A DNA stretch of 64,000 nt from a bacterium (GCA_016708025.1 JADJGQ010000001.1:496001-560000), one strand, 5' to 3'. Shown: positions 27,068-36,102, counted from the stretch's first letter. A program made the numbers and translations. The notes: generated by a model not told the origin, from the sequence alone.

Positions 27068-28215
27068 TTAAATAACATTTGTTTCATGAGTTACGTCGGC
27101 TCCGGTGAACCGAGTCGGGCTCAATGGCGAGATATCGATGGTCGGCTTTTCGCCGCACAGGATCTCGGCCGTCACCAGACCGGCCGCCGGGGCGTGCATG
27201 AACCCGTGCCCGGAGAACCCGGTGACATGGAACATACCGCCAACCTCGGCATCGTGGCCGATGATCGCCTGGTGATCCGGAGTAGTCTCATAGAGACCGG
27301 CCCACTGATTAGCGATCTCCGCGGTTTCGAGTTGCGGGATCCGATCGAGTGCTTTTTCGATGATCGTGTCGACATAGTCTGGGTCAGTGGAGACATCAAA
27401 TCCCGGCTTTACTGATTTGTCTGCCCAGCCAAGAAGCAGGCCCTTCGATTCCTTGTGGAAATAGAGCCCGGACTTGACATCGACGACCATCGGGAAGAAC
27501 GGTTGTACAAAATCAAGTTCGCCGGTGGTGACGCACATCCGTTTGTACGGTTCGACTTTGACATCAGCTCCTGCAAGCTTTCCGATCTCGCCGGCCCATG
27601 CGCCTGCACAGTTGATAACCCAGGGAGTCTGAATTTCGCCTTTGGACGTGCGAACGGAAGTCAGCTTGTCGCCCGATTTACCAAAACCGGTTACATCGCA
27701 TTCCAGTTCAACGTCGACCCCCATCTTCCGGATTGCCGACTCATAGCCGCGCAGAAATTCAGACGGGTCACCAAGACCATCATCATGGCAGAACGTGCCA
27801 AGTTGGATATCATCGAGCCGGACATGAGGAGCGTATTGCACTATCTCGCTGGGCTTGAGCAACTGGACATTGAGGCCGAGGGAACGTTGTAGTTCATAAT
27901 GCTTGGTATAGGTTTTGACATCAGCATCATCCGACAAGAGGAAGAGGTAGCCGACCTGGTCAAAGAGAGCTTGGAACCGGTCTCTTCCTTGAAATTGGCA
28001 AACATCTTCTCGGAGAGCATCGACATTTCTATATTGGTCTTTGTTGAGAACTGGGCGCGAATTCCTCCGGCCGCTTTGGTGGTTGAACCAGCGCCAGTGA
28101 ATGGCTCCTTTTCGACCAAGACGACCTGACCGAATTTCTTCCTGGCAAGATAGAATGCAACGGCGACTCCGATGATCCCTCCGCCTATTACAACCGCATC
28201 TGCTTTAGTCCGCAT
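27068..28215 (-). CDS. FAD-dependent amine/amino-acid oxidoreductase, DAO family (frameshifted)
   Basis: The N-terminal piece (28215 down to about 27950) has the dinucleotide motif VVIGGGIIGVAVAFYLA and GAGSTTKAAGGIRAQFS. The C-terminal piece (about 27950 to 27068) continues DQVGYLFLLSDDADVKTYTKH and includes VINCAGAWAGEIG and the C-terminal FAD-contact region GLYETTPDHQAIIG with GFSGHGFMHAPAAG. These belong to one DAO-type enzyme (glycine oxidase/sarcosine oxidase-like, about 380 residues), split by a +1 or -2 shift at a CTCTCT run near 27948-27956. It oxidises a C-N bond; the substrate is unknown. GAGGT precedes the ATG at 28215. Confidence 0.8.
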
Positions 28216-28259
28216 GTCACTACCTCAAACAACAATCGTCGTACGTGAAGATTTTCACT

Positions 28260-28287
28260 AAGGTAGGAAATAGGCGACTATTGTCAA
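28260..28287 (-). promoter_or_regulatory. Promoter of the FAD oxidoreductase operon
   Basis: Minus strand: TTGACA at 28287-28282, 16-base spacer, TACCTT at 28265-28260, about 45 bases before the ATG at 28215. Confidence 0.5.
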
Positions 28288-28532
28288 GGGGATTCACCGA
28301 GCTTTCGGTGAAGGGGAAAACACAGCTCTCGGAGTTACGGCGTCATGTTGGTTGTCAGGTTGTCGTTCCAACTTATAGAAAGACAACGAGGTAGTGGGGG
28401 TCTGCGAAATACCAAAAGAAGAGAACATGGTAGATTGCAGTCGCTGATAGCCGAAATGTTGACTTATCTGGCTGGCTATAAGTGTCGAGGTCGACCGTTG
28501 CCCATTTTCCAACAATTCTCTACCTTGGCGAC
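28288..28532. other. Intergenic region before the M50 gene
   Basis: No supportable ORF. It holds an 8-bp perfect hairpin (TTCACCGA 28293-28300, loop GCTT, TCGGTGAA 28305-28312) without a T-tract. TTGACT at 28459-28464 has no well-spaced -10, so the promoter of the M50 gene is not clear. Confidence 0.35.
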
Positions 28533-30848
28533 ATGTCGACCTACCCCCGACTGCGAACCGATCTGGTCGCCGTTCCATCGGAAGTGGACGGCAGTACCGT
28601 CTATACGGTCAGAGACCCGATCACGGGGCGTTACTTCCGACTTCGCGAGCCGGAGTACTGGCTGATTCAACAACTTGATGGGGAAACCTCACCCTCGACG
28701 ATTTCCACCCGCTTTCAAGAGAAGTTCCAGATGAATATTGGCGCCGAGGCGGTTGAGCAGTTCGTCAAAGCACTCGAGCAGCTCTATTTTCTGGATGACG
28801 GTCGCAGTGAAGTTGAGGTCGCCAAGGCGGCACGAGAATCGAAGCGCAAGCAATCGCTGGCGGCACGTTTGCTGTTTATCAAAGTGAAGGGGTATGATCC
28901 TTCCCAATTCATTGAGCGGTTGTTTCAGTATTATCGGCCTTTCCATCGACCACTCTGGTTCTTGCTGCAGTTTGCTGTGATCATGCTGGGCATGTACCTG
29001 TTGCGCGCACACTTTTCCAATTTCGCGCTCCGTCTCCCCGAGCTATTTAATATTGGCTCGATCGTTACCATCGTGGCCGCCCTGTTTCTGATGATCACGT
29101 TGCATGAGTTCGCCCATGCGCTGGTCTGTCGGTATCATGGCGGCAAAGTGCGGGAGATGGGCCTTTTGCTGATGTACTTTCAGCCCTGTTTTTATTGTGA
29201 CGTGTCCGATGCCTGGCTTTTCAAAGAGAAGTCGCAGCGACTGGCGGTCACCTGGGCAGGCCCGTACTTTCAGTTCTTTTTTCTCGCGGTAGCAGTGATC
29301 GTCTGGCGAGTGACGGTCCCCGGAACGGGGATCAGCGAGTTTGCCCGGATCTGTGCGATCGTTTCCTGGGTCAATTTCCTGTTCAATTTTAATCCGCTGA
29401 TCAAGCTGGATGGGTACTATCTCCTTTCAGACTGGCTCGAGATTCCCAACCTTCGCCAGCGGTCCTTTGGCTATTTAGGGAATGTGCTGAAACGTCATCT
29501 GCTCGGCTGGCCGATAGAGCGTGTGACCGTCACACCGCGACAGCGGAAAATCTTTCTCATTTACGCGCTGTTGGCGTTTGTTTATTCGGCCGGTCTGATT
29601 GTCTACGTCATTTGGCTGGTGGGCGAATTCCTGATCGCAAAATGGGGTGGTACCGGATTCCTGTTGTTGGTGGCAGTGCTGGCAGTTATCTTCAAACAGC
29701 CGGCGGCCGAGGCCGCCAGAGGGACACGGCAACATCTCATCTATATGAAACGACTACTGCACCAACCGATTCGACTGACCATCTACAGCCTACTTCTACT
29801 GGCGGTAATATTCGTGGGTGGGTTCGTCAACTTCCCACACCGGGTAGTGGGAGATGTGGTGGTCCAGCCAATGTCCGAATTCAGCCTTTCCACAAGCAGC
29901 GATGGTCTGCTGGAGACATTTCTCCGGCATGGCGGTGCCAATCCAGAGAAAAAGACCTCGATTCTGAAACTGATCACCCAGGATGTCGGCGCGTTTCCGG
30001 TCACCCCCAGAGTGAAAGAGGGGCAGACGGTCAAGATCGGTGACACGCTGGCGGTCATTGCCTCCAATACGGTGGATAAGGACCTCCAGGGTGCCCGTAG
30101 TGACCTGCAGAGGCTCCAGGACCAGTTGACGGTCCTTCGCACACAGCCGAAGCGGGAGGAGATCGCTGCCGCCCAGGCGGACGTTCGGGCGGCTCAGGCG
30201 ACCTATGATCAGTCGCTCCGAGATCTCAACCGGATCAAAGAGCTGGCAGAGCGTGACTTGGTGGCGGCCAACCAGCTTGAGTCAGTCAGATCATCTGCAG
30301 ATGTCGCCAAGGCCTCGCTGGAGAATAAGAAGTCATATCTGGCGTTGCTCAAGTCACCGCCGCGCCCGCAGGATGAGGCGATCATCCAGCGGGATATTGA
30401 GAAGCAAATGAGCCGGATCGCATTTTTCGAGGCCCAATTGGGAGCCCAGGTGATCCTGAGCCCGATTGATGGCTTGGTATCAGTCACTCGCCATTCAGAT
30501 GCTCTTCTGACGGTTGCTGATAACAATGTGGTCGAGCTTTTGGTGCCGGTGTCCGATTTCGATCTCAACCTCGTCCAAACGGGTCAACCAGTGCGGGTCA
30601 AGGTGCGGTCCTTTCCGGACAGGCTCTTTTACGGGACGGTCGTGCGAGTGCCCAAGATCTCCAACGAGGAGGGAGTGGCTATGCAATTCCCGGTCGCGGT
30701 GGCGGTTTTTAACGCGGCGGGGAGCCTGAATCCCGGCATGACCGGCTATGCGAAGATCGAAGTGGGGGAACGTACTCTACTGGAACGTGCGATTCGGAAG
30801 GCAATGTCGGTCGTGCGTGTGGAATTCTGGTCCTGGTGGCTTTGGTAA
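28533..30848 (+). CDS. PqqD-like / M50 membrane metalloprotease / HlyD-like fusion protein
   Basis: About 771 residues from ATG 28533. Domains in order: a PqqD-like winged helix (residues 10-90; VYTVRDPITGRYFRLREPEY), the peptide-recognition fold of RiPP systems; several TM helices with the site-2-protease zinc motif HEFAH at 191-195 and a second motif NPLIKLDGYYLLSDW; further TM helices; then from about residue 430 a periplasmic adaptor part with a long coiled coil (ARSDLQRLQDQLTVLRTQ) and a lipoyl-like hairpin LSPIDGLVSVTRH as in HlyD. It resembles YydH-type peptide-processing/export proteins. The next gene on the strand encodes a 25-residue peptide, its probable substrate. An alternative start is GTG 28482. 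Confidence 0.85.
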   Translation: MSTYPRLRTDLVAVPSEVDGSTVYTVRDPITGRYFRLREPEYWLIQQLDGETSPSTISTRFQEKFQMNIGAEAVEQFVKALEQLYFLDDGRSEVEVAKAARESKRKQSLAARLLFIKVKGYDPSQFIERLFQYYRPFHRPLWFLLQFAVIMLGMYLLRAHFSNFALRLPELFNIGSIVTIVAALFLMITLHEFAHALVCRYHGGKVREMGLLLMYFQPCFYCDVSDAWLFKEKSQRLAVTWAGPYFQFFFLAVAVIVWRVTVPGTGISEFARICAIVSWVNFLFNFNPLIKLDGYYLLSDWLEIPNLRQRSFGYLGNVLKRHLLGWPIERVTVTPRQRKIFLIYALLAFVYSAGLIVYVIWLVGEFLIAKWGGTGFLLLVAVLAVIFKQPAAEAARGTRQHLIYMKRLLHQPIRLTIYSLLLLAVIFVGGFVNFPHRVVGDVVVQPMSEFSLSTSSDGLLETFLRHGGANPEKKTSILKLITQDVGAFPVTPRVKEGQTVKIGDTLAVIASNTVDKDLQGARSDLQRLQDQLTVLRTQPKREEIAAAQADVRAAQATYDQSLRDLNRIKELAERDLVAANQLESVRSSADVAKASLENKKSYLALLKSPPRPQDEAIIQRDIEKQMSRIAFFEAQLGAQVILSPIDGLVSVTRHSDALLTVADNNVVELLVPVSDFDLNLVQTGQPVRVKVRSFPDRLFYGTVVRVPKISNEEGVAMQFPVAVAVFNAAGSLNPGMTGYAKIEVGERTLLERAIRKAMSVVRVEFWSWWLW

Positions 30849-31041
30849 GCGCTTTCGGACTGAACTAAGTCGGGGTGTTTCTCGTCCGTGTGATAATCGG
30901 AGTTTTTAGGGCGACGATTGGCGTGCGAAACGACTGTGTGTGAAGGGATTATCTTTCCCGGATGCGGAAAAGATTTCCAACCGGCTGACAGGTTTTGACA
31001 GTGGGGACGGGCAATGTGGAGTGTATCACACTCTATTCCCC
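30849..31041. other. Intergenic region before the peptide gene, with a dyad
   Basis: No ORF supported. A 6-bp dyad GAGTGT-ATC-ACACTC (31019-31033) lies just upstream of the -35 box of the peptide promoter, a position suited to an activator or repressor site. Confidence 0.35.
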
Positions 31042-31069
31042 TTGACGGAATGCGGCATTCGATTATATT
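31042..31069 (+). promoter_or_regulatory. Promoter of the small peptide gene
   Basis: TTGACG at 31042-31047, 16-base spacer, TATATT at 31064-31069. It predicts a transcript start near 31076 and a 5' leader of about 90 bases. Confidence 0.65.
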
Positions 31070-31115
31070 AAATTCAAAGGCAACTAAAAAAACAGCTGAT
31101 TTGCACGCATGAAAA

Positions 31116-31159
31116 ACCTCCAACTAGTGGAGGGCTCTTAATAACATGTTAAAGGAGGT
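31116..31159 (+). promoter_or_regulatory. Possible RNA switch in the peptide gene leader
   Basis: CCTCCA (31117-31122) can pair with TGGAGG (31128-31133) as a local hairpin. The overlapping ACCTCC (31116-31121) is the exact complement of the Shine-Dalgarno GGAGGT (31154-31159). The two pairings exclude each other, so ribosome access could be switched. A ten-codon upstream ORF (31109-31141, MKNLQLVEGS) spans the hairpin but lacks a ribosome-binding site. Confidence 0.35.
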
Positions 31160-31165
31160 GATTCA

Positions 31166-31243
31166 ATGGTGAATTACAAACTGAACGTTGAAGTCCTCGA
31201 GACTCGTATCGCTCCGGCTGGCATCAGCCTCGGCGGCCAGTAA
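31166..31243 (+). CDS. 25-residue peptide, candidate RiPP-like precursor or signal peptide
   Basis: ATG at 31166 sits 6 bases after a near-perfect Shine-Dalgarno (AAAGGAGGTG, 31151-31160). It encodes a peptide starting MVNYKLNVEV and ending LETRIAPAGISLGGQ, then TAA. It has its own promoter (31042-31069) and a strong terminator (31276-31301), so it is a complete small transcription unit. The N-terminal half resembles a short recognition leader; the C-terminal half is Gly/Ala-rich and could be a released core. The gene upstream encodes a PqqD-like/M50/HlyD fusion able in principle to bind, cut and export such a peptide. No tailoring enzyme such as a radical SAM protein is in sight. Function is inference. 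Confidence 0.7.
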   Translation: MVNYKLNVEVLETRIAPAGISLGGQ

Positions 31244-31269
31244 TCGTATTGGTTCGTGAGCATTCGAGC

Positions 31270-34236
31270 TTACCGAAGGGCAGGGTGACCTGCCCTTTGC
31301 TTTTGTCCCAAAACTTGTCCCAGCCGCCGAATTTCTGATACCAAGAATCTCACCATTCGTTTTTCCTGAAACAACGACCGATCCCGGTCGCATGTAGTAC
31401 CATCGGCAATCCCCTTTACGATCTGAAGGGCTTGCCGGTAATTCGCATATGCCTGTTCAATATTCCCATTGCTGGATTCGATCATCCCAAGTAGCGTGAT
31501 AGCATGGGTATGTTCCGGCATCAGGCCGAATGTGCGGGATTCGTCACGGTTTTGGATCGCCAAGTTTCGAGCTTTAGCCAAATCACCGCGCTGGAGCATT
31601 AGTTCTATAAGGACGTTGATCAGTCGCGGCCGCTCGATGTAGTGGGGGATCTGTTCGCTCAATTCGGCGAGTCGAGGGAGTAGCTGTTGTGCGTCGTCCA
31701 ACTGTCCGGCTTCGAGTAGCGCTTCAGCGCGATTGTAAAGGGCGACAAGTAGATCAGTCGATTTGCCACATTCTTTTGCCAACGCAGTAGTTTGCTCGTA
31801 TCTCTGAGGGTCTGGATCGATCCTGCTGCGCAACATCTCCGCGGCGAGTTGCAGCGGCTTGACATTCTGTGCAATGGCGACACTGAGAGCCGCATGTGTC
31901 AGCTCCAGCGCTTGCTCGCGATCATTAAGCATCAAACGATACATCGCTTTGGTCAACGGGATCTGAACGTTCCACTGCAGGTCCTCGACATGCTGCATAA
32001 GAGACTCGATCTTCTCCAGGCACTCCACGAATTCCCTGGGCTTGCCCAGGCGCATTTGCACCTGGGAAAGCGAGTGCTGGAAAGCGATCTGATGCGGCCG
32101 ATGGTTCAGTTCGACCGCGAGAGCGAGACCCTGATTCAGAAACTTAAGGGCGTCGCGCAAATGTCCAGCCTCGAGCAGAACCATAGTTAGGTTCTCAAGA
32201 TTGTAGAGAATCTCCTTTTGGCTGCCTATTCGCTGATTGATCTCCAGCGATTCCTGCAATTGCTCGATGCCGCGGTCGTACATGCCACGAAGGTAACTGA
32301 GATAGCCGAGATTGTTGAGAGTACGAGCGATCTCGCCGGCATCGCCAAGTTCCTTCTTGAGTTCGAGAGATTTCTCCAGGAGAAATGTGCCACGTGTAAG
32401 GTTGCCGACCAGACAGTAGACTGAGCCCATGTTTGAAAGGGTTGAAGCAACCTCGGTCGGGGCATTCAGGCGACGCTGTATACGCAAGGCGGAGCGATAG
32501 TAGCGAAGGGTGTTCCCCAGGTCTCCGGCGTAGAAGTAGGCGTTACCGATGTTGTTATAGGTCCTGGAGAGTTCAAACTCCTCGCCCATCTGCTGGTAGA
32601 TTGTCACTGCCTGGTTGAGGGCGTCGAGGCCGGATTTGGAATCCTGTTTCATTTTGTAGAGGTCACCAAGATCGCGATATGTCTCGGCTAGAAGCTTGTC
32701 AGGGGAGAGATCGCGATAGAGTGCGACCAGACTCTGATAGGTCGCCAGAGCATCGTCAACTTCGCCGGTCTCTTTCTGGATGTCTCCGCGGAGCATCAGC
32801 AATTCCCTTACCTGTGCGATTTTGCCGGTAAGGGCGGCAAAGTCCAAAACCGAGTTGAGGCAGAAGATCGCTTCTTTGGCCCGATGTTCTCCGCGTAAGA
32901 GTGAAGCGGCCTGATAGGCACAACGGTCCGCGGATTCAAGGTCTCCTGCCCGCAAGTAAAGTTGCGTGGCAGAAGCGTGGCGATTTTCGCGCTCAGCCAA
33001 TGGAGCGGCCCGCAAGGCAAACCTCTTGATGGTTGACGGGCGCAGCAGGGGGAGAAGCAAGCTGGTGAGCGCATTGGTAGAGTCCGTGTTGGTTGCGGCA
33101 TCACACACAGCGGTTCGCTTTTCTCGCAGACTTCTCCGGCTGAATTGTTCGAGTTCAAGTCTCCTGAGGCGGTTAGGCCAATAGACATTTCCGGAAAGTG
33201 CCGGACCATTTTCGGTGATCGAGACAATCCCCTTGCGGAAATTCGACTCGAGAGTCAGTCTCAGGCGAGACGGTGACTTTGCCGTGATCATCTCAAGTTG
33301 CCTGGTCTGTTTCGTCGAAAGACCGGGGAGAGAATTCATCATCACCTGATATTCTGATGCCGCTTCAAGCAGGTATTTCGGCCGCAATAGCTTCTCAAAT
33401 GGATAAGTGGCGCCTGCTGCACGCAGCGAGCGGCAGACCGCTAATGCCGTCTGTGGACGCTGATCGGCTGATTTGCTGAGGAGCGAAGTGACCAGATCGG
33501 CCAGCGGTTTCGAGACTGACGGCGCCAATTGATCGAGAGGGAGTGGTTCTTCCTCGCGGACGCGCGCATTGATCAGCATCGGGTCGGTCTCGGACCCAAT
33601 GAACGGGTGCTTGCCGGTCAACATCTGGTAGGCGATAACACCGAGCGCAAACAGGTCGGAGAGATGACTCGCCCGACTGTCGATGATCGTTTCTGGCGCC
33701 ATGTAGCCGACTGTCCCGAGGCCAACCCTGACGGTGTCAGGTTCATATTCATAACGACCAAGAGAGAAATCCGAGAGCTTGGCAAAAAACAGCTTGTCGG
33801 ATTTGCATCGGTCAAGTTCGACGGGAAGGAAGATATTCTGCGGTTTCAGGTCGCCATGGATAATCTTGAGCTGACGCAGATACTCGAGGTCGGCTGCGAC
33901 TGCGGAAAGCAGATTGAGGGCTAGGGCGAGGTCGGTTATCCGTCCGAGTTGATCGAGGGTTTTGCCTTCGCAGATCTCGAGTAACAAGTAGTCGGTGGAA
34001 TCGTCAGGTCCGTTCAGGATACGAACGAGGCCGGGAAACCGTCGTGTGCCGATAAGGGAAAGCTCGCGCGAGGCGAGCAGGTGGAAGTCGATCCCGGGCT
34101 CAGGGACCGGGAGCGGGCGTTTCAGGGCGGCTTCGCGTCCGGACGTGCCGACGCGAACGCGGAAGACTTCGGCAGTCCCCCCACGGCCGAGCCGCTCCAT
34201 CAAGTGGAAGCGTGACTCGTCACCGGACTGCTTCAT
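31270..34236 (-). CDS. Serine/threonine protein kinase with TPR repeats
   Basis: 988 residues. An N-terminal Hanks-type kinase domain (1-280): P-loop GRGGTAEVFRV, catalytic Lys in AALKRP, IHGDLKPQN (HGD in place of HRD, Asp kept), SDFSLG (Ser in place of the DFG Gly, Asp kept) and GYMAPE. The C-terminal two thirds are at least ten TPR units (for example EFELSRTYNNIGNAYFYAGD), a protein-interaction array as in signal-scaffold kinases. No TM helix is evident, so it is cytoplasmic. It starts 6 bases behind the histidine kinase gene, so they are co-transcribed. The last ten codons are formed by the convergent peptide gene's terminator. Confidence 0.9.
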   Translation of the reverse strand: MKQSGDESRFHLMERLGRGGTAEVFRVRVGTSGREAALKRPLPVPEPGIDFHLLASRELSLIGTRRFPGLVRILNGPDDSTDYLLLEICEGKTLDQLGRITDLALALNLLSAVAADLEYLRQLKIIHGDLKPQNIFLPVELDRCKSDKLFFAKLSDFSLGRYEYEPDTVRVGLGTVGYMAPETIIDSRASHLSDLFALGVIAYQMLTGKHPFIGSETDPMLINARVREEEPLPLDQLAPSVSKPLADLVTSLLSKSADQRPQTALAVCRSLRAAGATYPFEKLLRPKYLLEAASEYQVMMNSLPGLSTKQTRQLEMITAKSPSRLRLTLESNFRKGIVSITENGPALSGNVYWPNRLRRLELEQFSRRSLREKRTAVCDAATNTDSTNALTSLLLPLLRPSTIKRFALRAAPLAERENRHASATQLYLRAGDLESADRCAYQAASLLRGEHRAKEAIFCLNSVLDFAALTGKIAQVRELLMLRGDIQKETGEVDDALATYQSLVALYRDLSPDKLLAETYRDLGDLYKMKQDSKSGLDALNQAVTIYQQMGEEFELSRTYNNIGNAYFYAGDLGNTLRYYRSALRIQRRLNAPTEVASTLSNMGSVYCLVGNLTRGTFLLEKSLELKKELGDAGEIARTLNNLGYLSYLRGMYDRGIEQLQESLEINQRIGSQKEILYNLENLTMVLLEAGHLRDALKFLNQGLALAVELNHRPHQIAFQHSLSQVQMRLGKPREFVECLEKIESLMQHVEDLQWNVQIPLTKAMYRLMLNDREQALELTHAALSVAIAQNVKPLQLAAEMLRSRIDPDPQRYEQTTALAKECGKSTDLLVALYNRAEALLEAGQLDDAQQLLPRLAELSEQIPHYIERPRLINVLIELMLQRGDLAKARNLAIQNRDESRTFGLMPEHTHAITLLGMIESSNGNIEQAYANYRQALQIVKGIADGTTCDRDRSLFQEKRMVRFLVSEIRRLGQVLGQKQRAGHPALR
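31276..31301 (+). terminator. Rho-independent terminator of the peptide gene
   Basis: AAGGGCAGG (31276-31284), loop GTGA, CCTGCCCTT (31289-31297), then TGCTTTT. It lies inside the last codons of the convergent Ser/Thr kinase gene, which ends at 31270. Confidence 0.8.
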
Positions 34237-34242
34237 TGCCCC

Positions 34243-36075
34243 TTATTTGGCTTTCCTGGGCTGGACTCGCGGAAGGACCAGCTTGAAGATCGTTCCTTCG
34301 CCTTCTTTCGAACTGACGAGCAATTCGCCGCCATGTTGTTCGACGATCTTGCGGCAGTTGTAGAGGCCGAGTCCATGACCATGCTTTTTGGTCGTGAAAT
34401 GCAGGTTGAACAGCTTGCCGAGCGTTTCTTCGGTCATCCCGACGCCGTTGTCGGAGATCTCGATAGAGAGGCGCTCCTGCACGCGGTCATAGCCGGCGCA
34501 GATGCTGATCTGACGCTTGAATTCCTTGCCGTCCGACTGATTGCGCACAGCATGTTCTTCAATGGCATCCGCGGCGTTGTTTAGCAGGTTCATTAGTACC
34601 TGCTGTACCTGACCGACATCGATCTCCACCGACGGGATCTCGGTGGCGAGATCGAGCGTGAAGTGGATGAGTTTGAAGCGCGGTTGCACGCGGAGCGAGA
34701 AGAGCAGGTCGTCCACCAGGTGGCGGATATCGTAACTGATATATTCCGGCTCCGGCTTGGAGAAGTCCATCAGGCTGTCGACAAATCGCTTGATCTTAAA
34801 AATGTTCTCGGTGATCGACTTGGAGTTGAACTTCACCTTGTCGAACTTCTCGCGATCGATATTGAGCGAAAGCAGTTCGGCGTTGTTCGAGATGATGGAG
34901 AGGTAGTTGTTCAACTCGTGGGCGACCGAGGCGGCCATTTCGCCGCGCGCGACCAGCTTCTCAGAGAGAATCACATATTTCTCCATCAGGACTTTCTCGG
35001 TGACATCTTCGATCGCCATGTTGATACCATCGGTACCATCTGGCAGCTCGGAGACCGGCGAGATCTTGATGGAAAGGACTTTCTCCATGTAGCCGGTATT
35101 GTGGAAATAGCGCGGGTCGGCGTATTCCTGCTTGGCGGCCAGGGAATCGGTGATCATCTTCTTCCAGCGAAGTTGCTCACCCTCGGGGAGACGGTCGACA
35201 AAGACCGTCGGGAGGCTGCCTTCGCCTACTACCACCACGCTGTCGCGATTGAGGTCGAAGATCTCAAGGGCAACCGGGTTGATGGTGGCAATACATCCTT
35301 TGGCGTTCAGTACCACGATTCCGGTCGGTGTATTTTTGACCACGGATTCGTGGTATCTTTTCATCGTGTAAAGGGAGTGGTACATCGCGGCGTTGTGCAA
35401 CGCGTTGGAGACCAACTGGCCATAGAATTCAAAGAGATAGAGGTCCGACTTGAGAAACATGCCGGCCTGATTGGTATTATCCACGTAGATGACGCCGATC
35501 ACCTTGCCCTTGACGGTCAAGGGAACGCACATGATCGAGCGGAGGTGCAACTCAACGACCGACTGCTGCTGAGCATAGCGGTCATCCTGCAAAGCGTCGG
35601 AAGTATAGACCGACTTACCGGTCCGGGCGACCTGGTTGGTGATCGAGGAGGAGATACGGAAGTCTTCCTCCATCATCTGTTCGCGGCAGAGATTGTAAGC
35701 GGACTTGACCTGGAGTTCGCCCTTGTCGTCGAGCAACATGATCAATCCGCGCTCGGCATGCATCAACTCGATCGCCTGCTGCATAACCATCTGCAGGACG
35801 TCATCAAGGTTGAGGGATGCATTGATGGCGAGCGAGACCTGGAGCAGCGCCTTGAGGTCGGTCATGCGAACGGAGGCGCCATCCGCATCCTGTTCCGCGG
35901 AAAGCCGAGGATTATTCTCGGCGACCCGATCCAGCGTTTGTTCCAGTTCATCGAACAGGTCGACAACAACTTTGCCACTGTCACTCTGGGCAGGAGTCGT
36001 CATAGTCATCGTGTTCGAAACCTTGGACGTGACGTACTTGTACGTCTTTTCGTCTTCATTCTGTTTCATAGTCAT
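34243..36075 (-). CDS. Sensor histidine kinase (GAF-PAS-HisKA-HATPase)
   Basis: About 610 residues from ATG 36075, which has AGGAG 10 bases upstream; a GTG at 36102 adds nine residues. A GAF domain (about 75-240; LNLDDVLQMVMQQAIELMHAERGLIMLLDD), a PAS domain (about 255-370; ESVVKNTPTGIVVLNAKGCIATINP), a DHp helix with phospho-His in AASVAHELNNYLSIISNNAELL, and an HATPase with N, G1 and G2 boxes (LMNLLNNAADAIEE; ISDNGVGM; GHGLGLYNCRKIVEQHGG). All catalytic parts are present and no TM helices, so it senses a cytoplasmic signal. No response regulator is adjacent. Operon partner: the Ser/Thr kinase. Confidence 0.92.
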   Translation of the reverse strand: MTMKQNEDEKTYKYVTSKVSNTMTMTTPAQSDSGKVVVDLFDELEQTLDRVAENNPRLSAEQDADGASVRMTDLKALLQVSLAINASLNLDDVLQMVMQQAIELMHAERGLIMLLDDKGELQVKSAYNLCREQMMEEDFRISSSITNQVARTGKSVYTSDALQDDRYAQQQSVVELHLRSIMCVPLTVKGKVIGVIYVDNTNQAGMFLKSDLYLFEFYGQLVSNALHNAAMYHSLYTMKRYHESVVKNTPTGIVVLNAKGCIATINPVALEIFDLNRDSVVVVGEGSLPTVFVDRLPEGEQLRWKKMITDSLAAKQEYADPRYFHNTGYMEKVLSIKISPVSELPDGTDGINMAIEDVTEKVLMEKYVILSEKLVARGEMAASVAHELNNYLSIISNNAELLSLNIDREKFDKVKFNSKSITENIFKIKRFVDSLMDFSKPEPEYISYDIRHLVDDLLFSLRVQPRFKLIHFTLDLATEIPSVEIDVGQVQQVLMNLLNNAADAIEEHAVRNQSDGKEFKRQISICAGYDRVQERLSIEISDNGVGMTEETLGKLFNLHFTTKKHGHGLGLYNCRKIVEQHGGELLVSSKEGEGTIFKLVLPRVQPRKAK

Positions 36076-36102
36076 AGCGTTGCAGGCTCCTGTAACTCTC
36101 AC

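Noticed and set aside
28459..28482. TTGACT...TATAAG as promoter of the M50 gene
   Set aside because: The spacer is only 12 bases, too short for a sigma-70 promoter.
31109..31141. Ten-codon ORF as an independent gene
   Set aside because: No ribosome-binding site; kept only as part of the possible leader switch.
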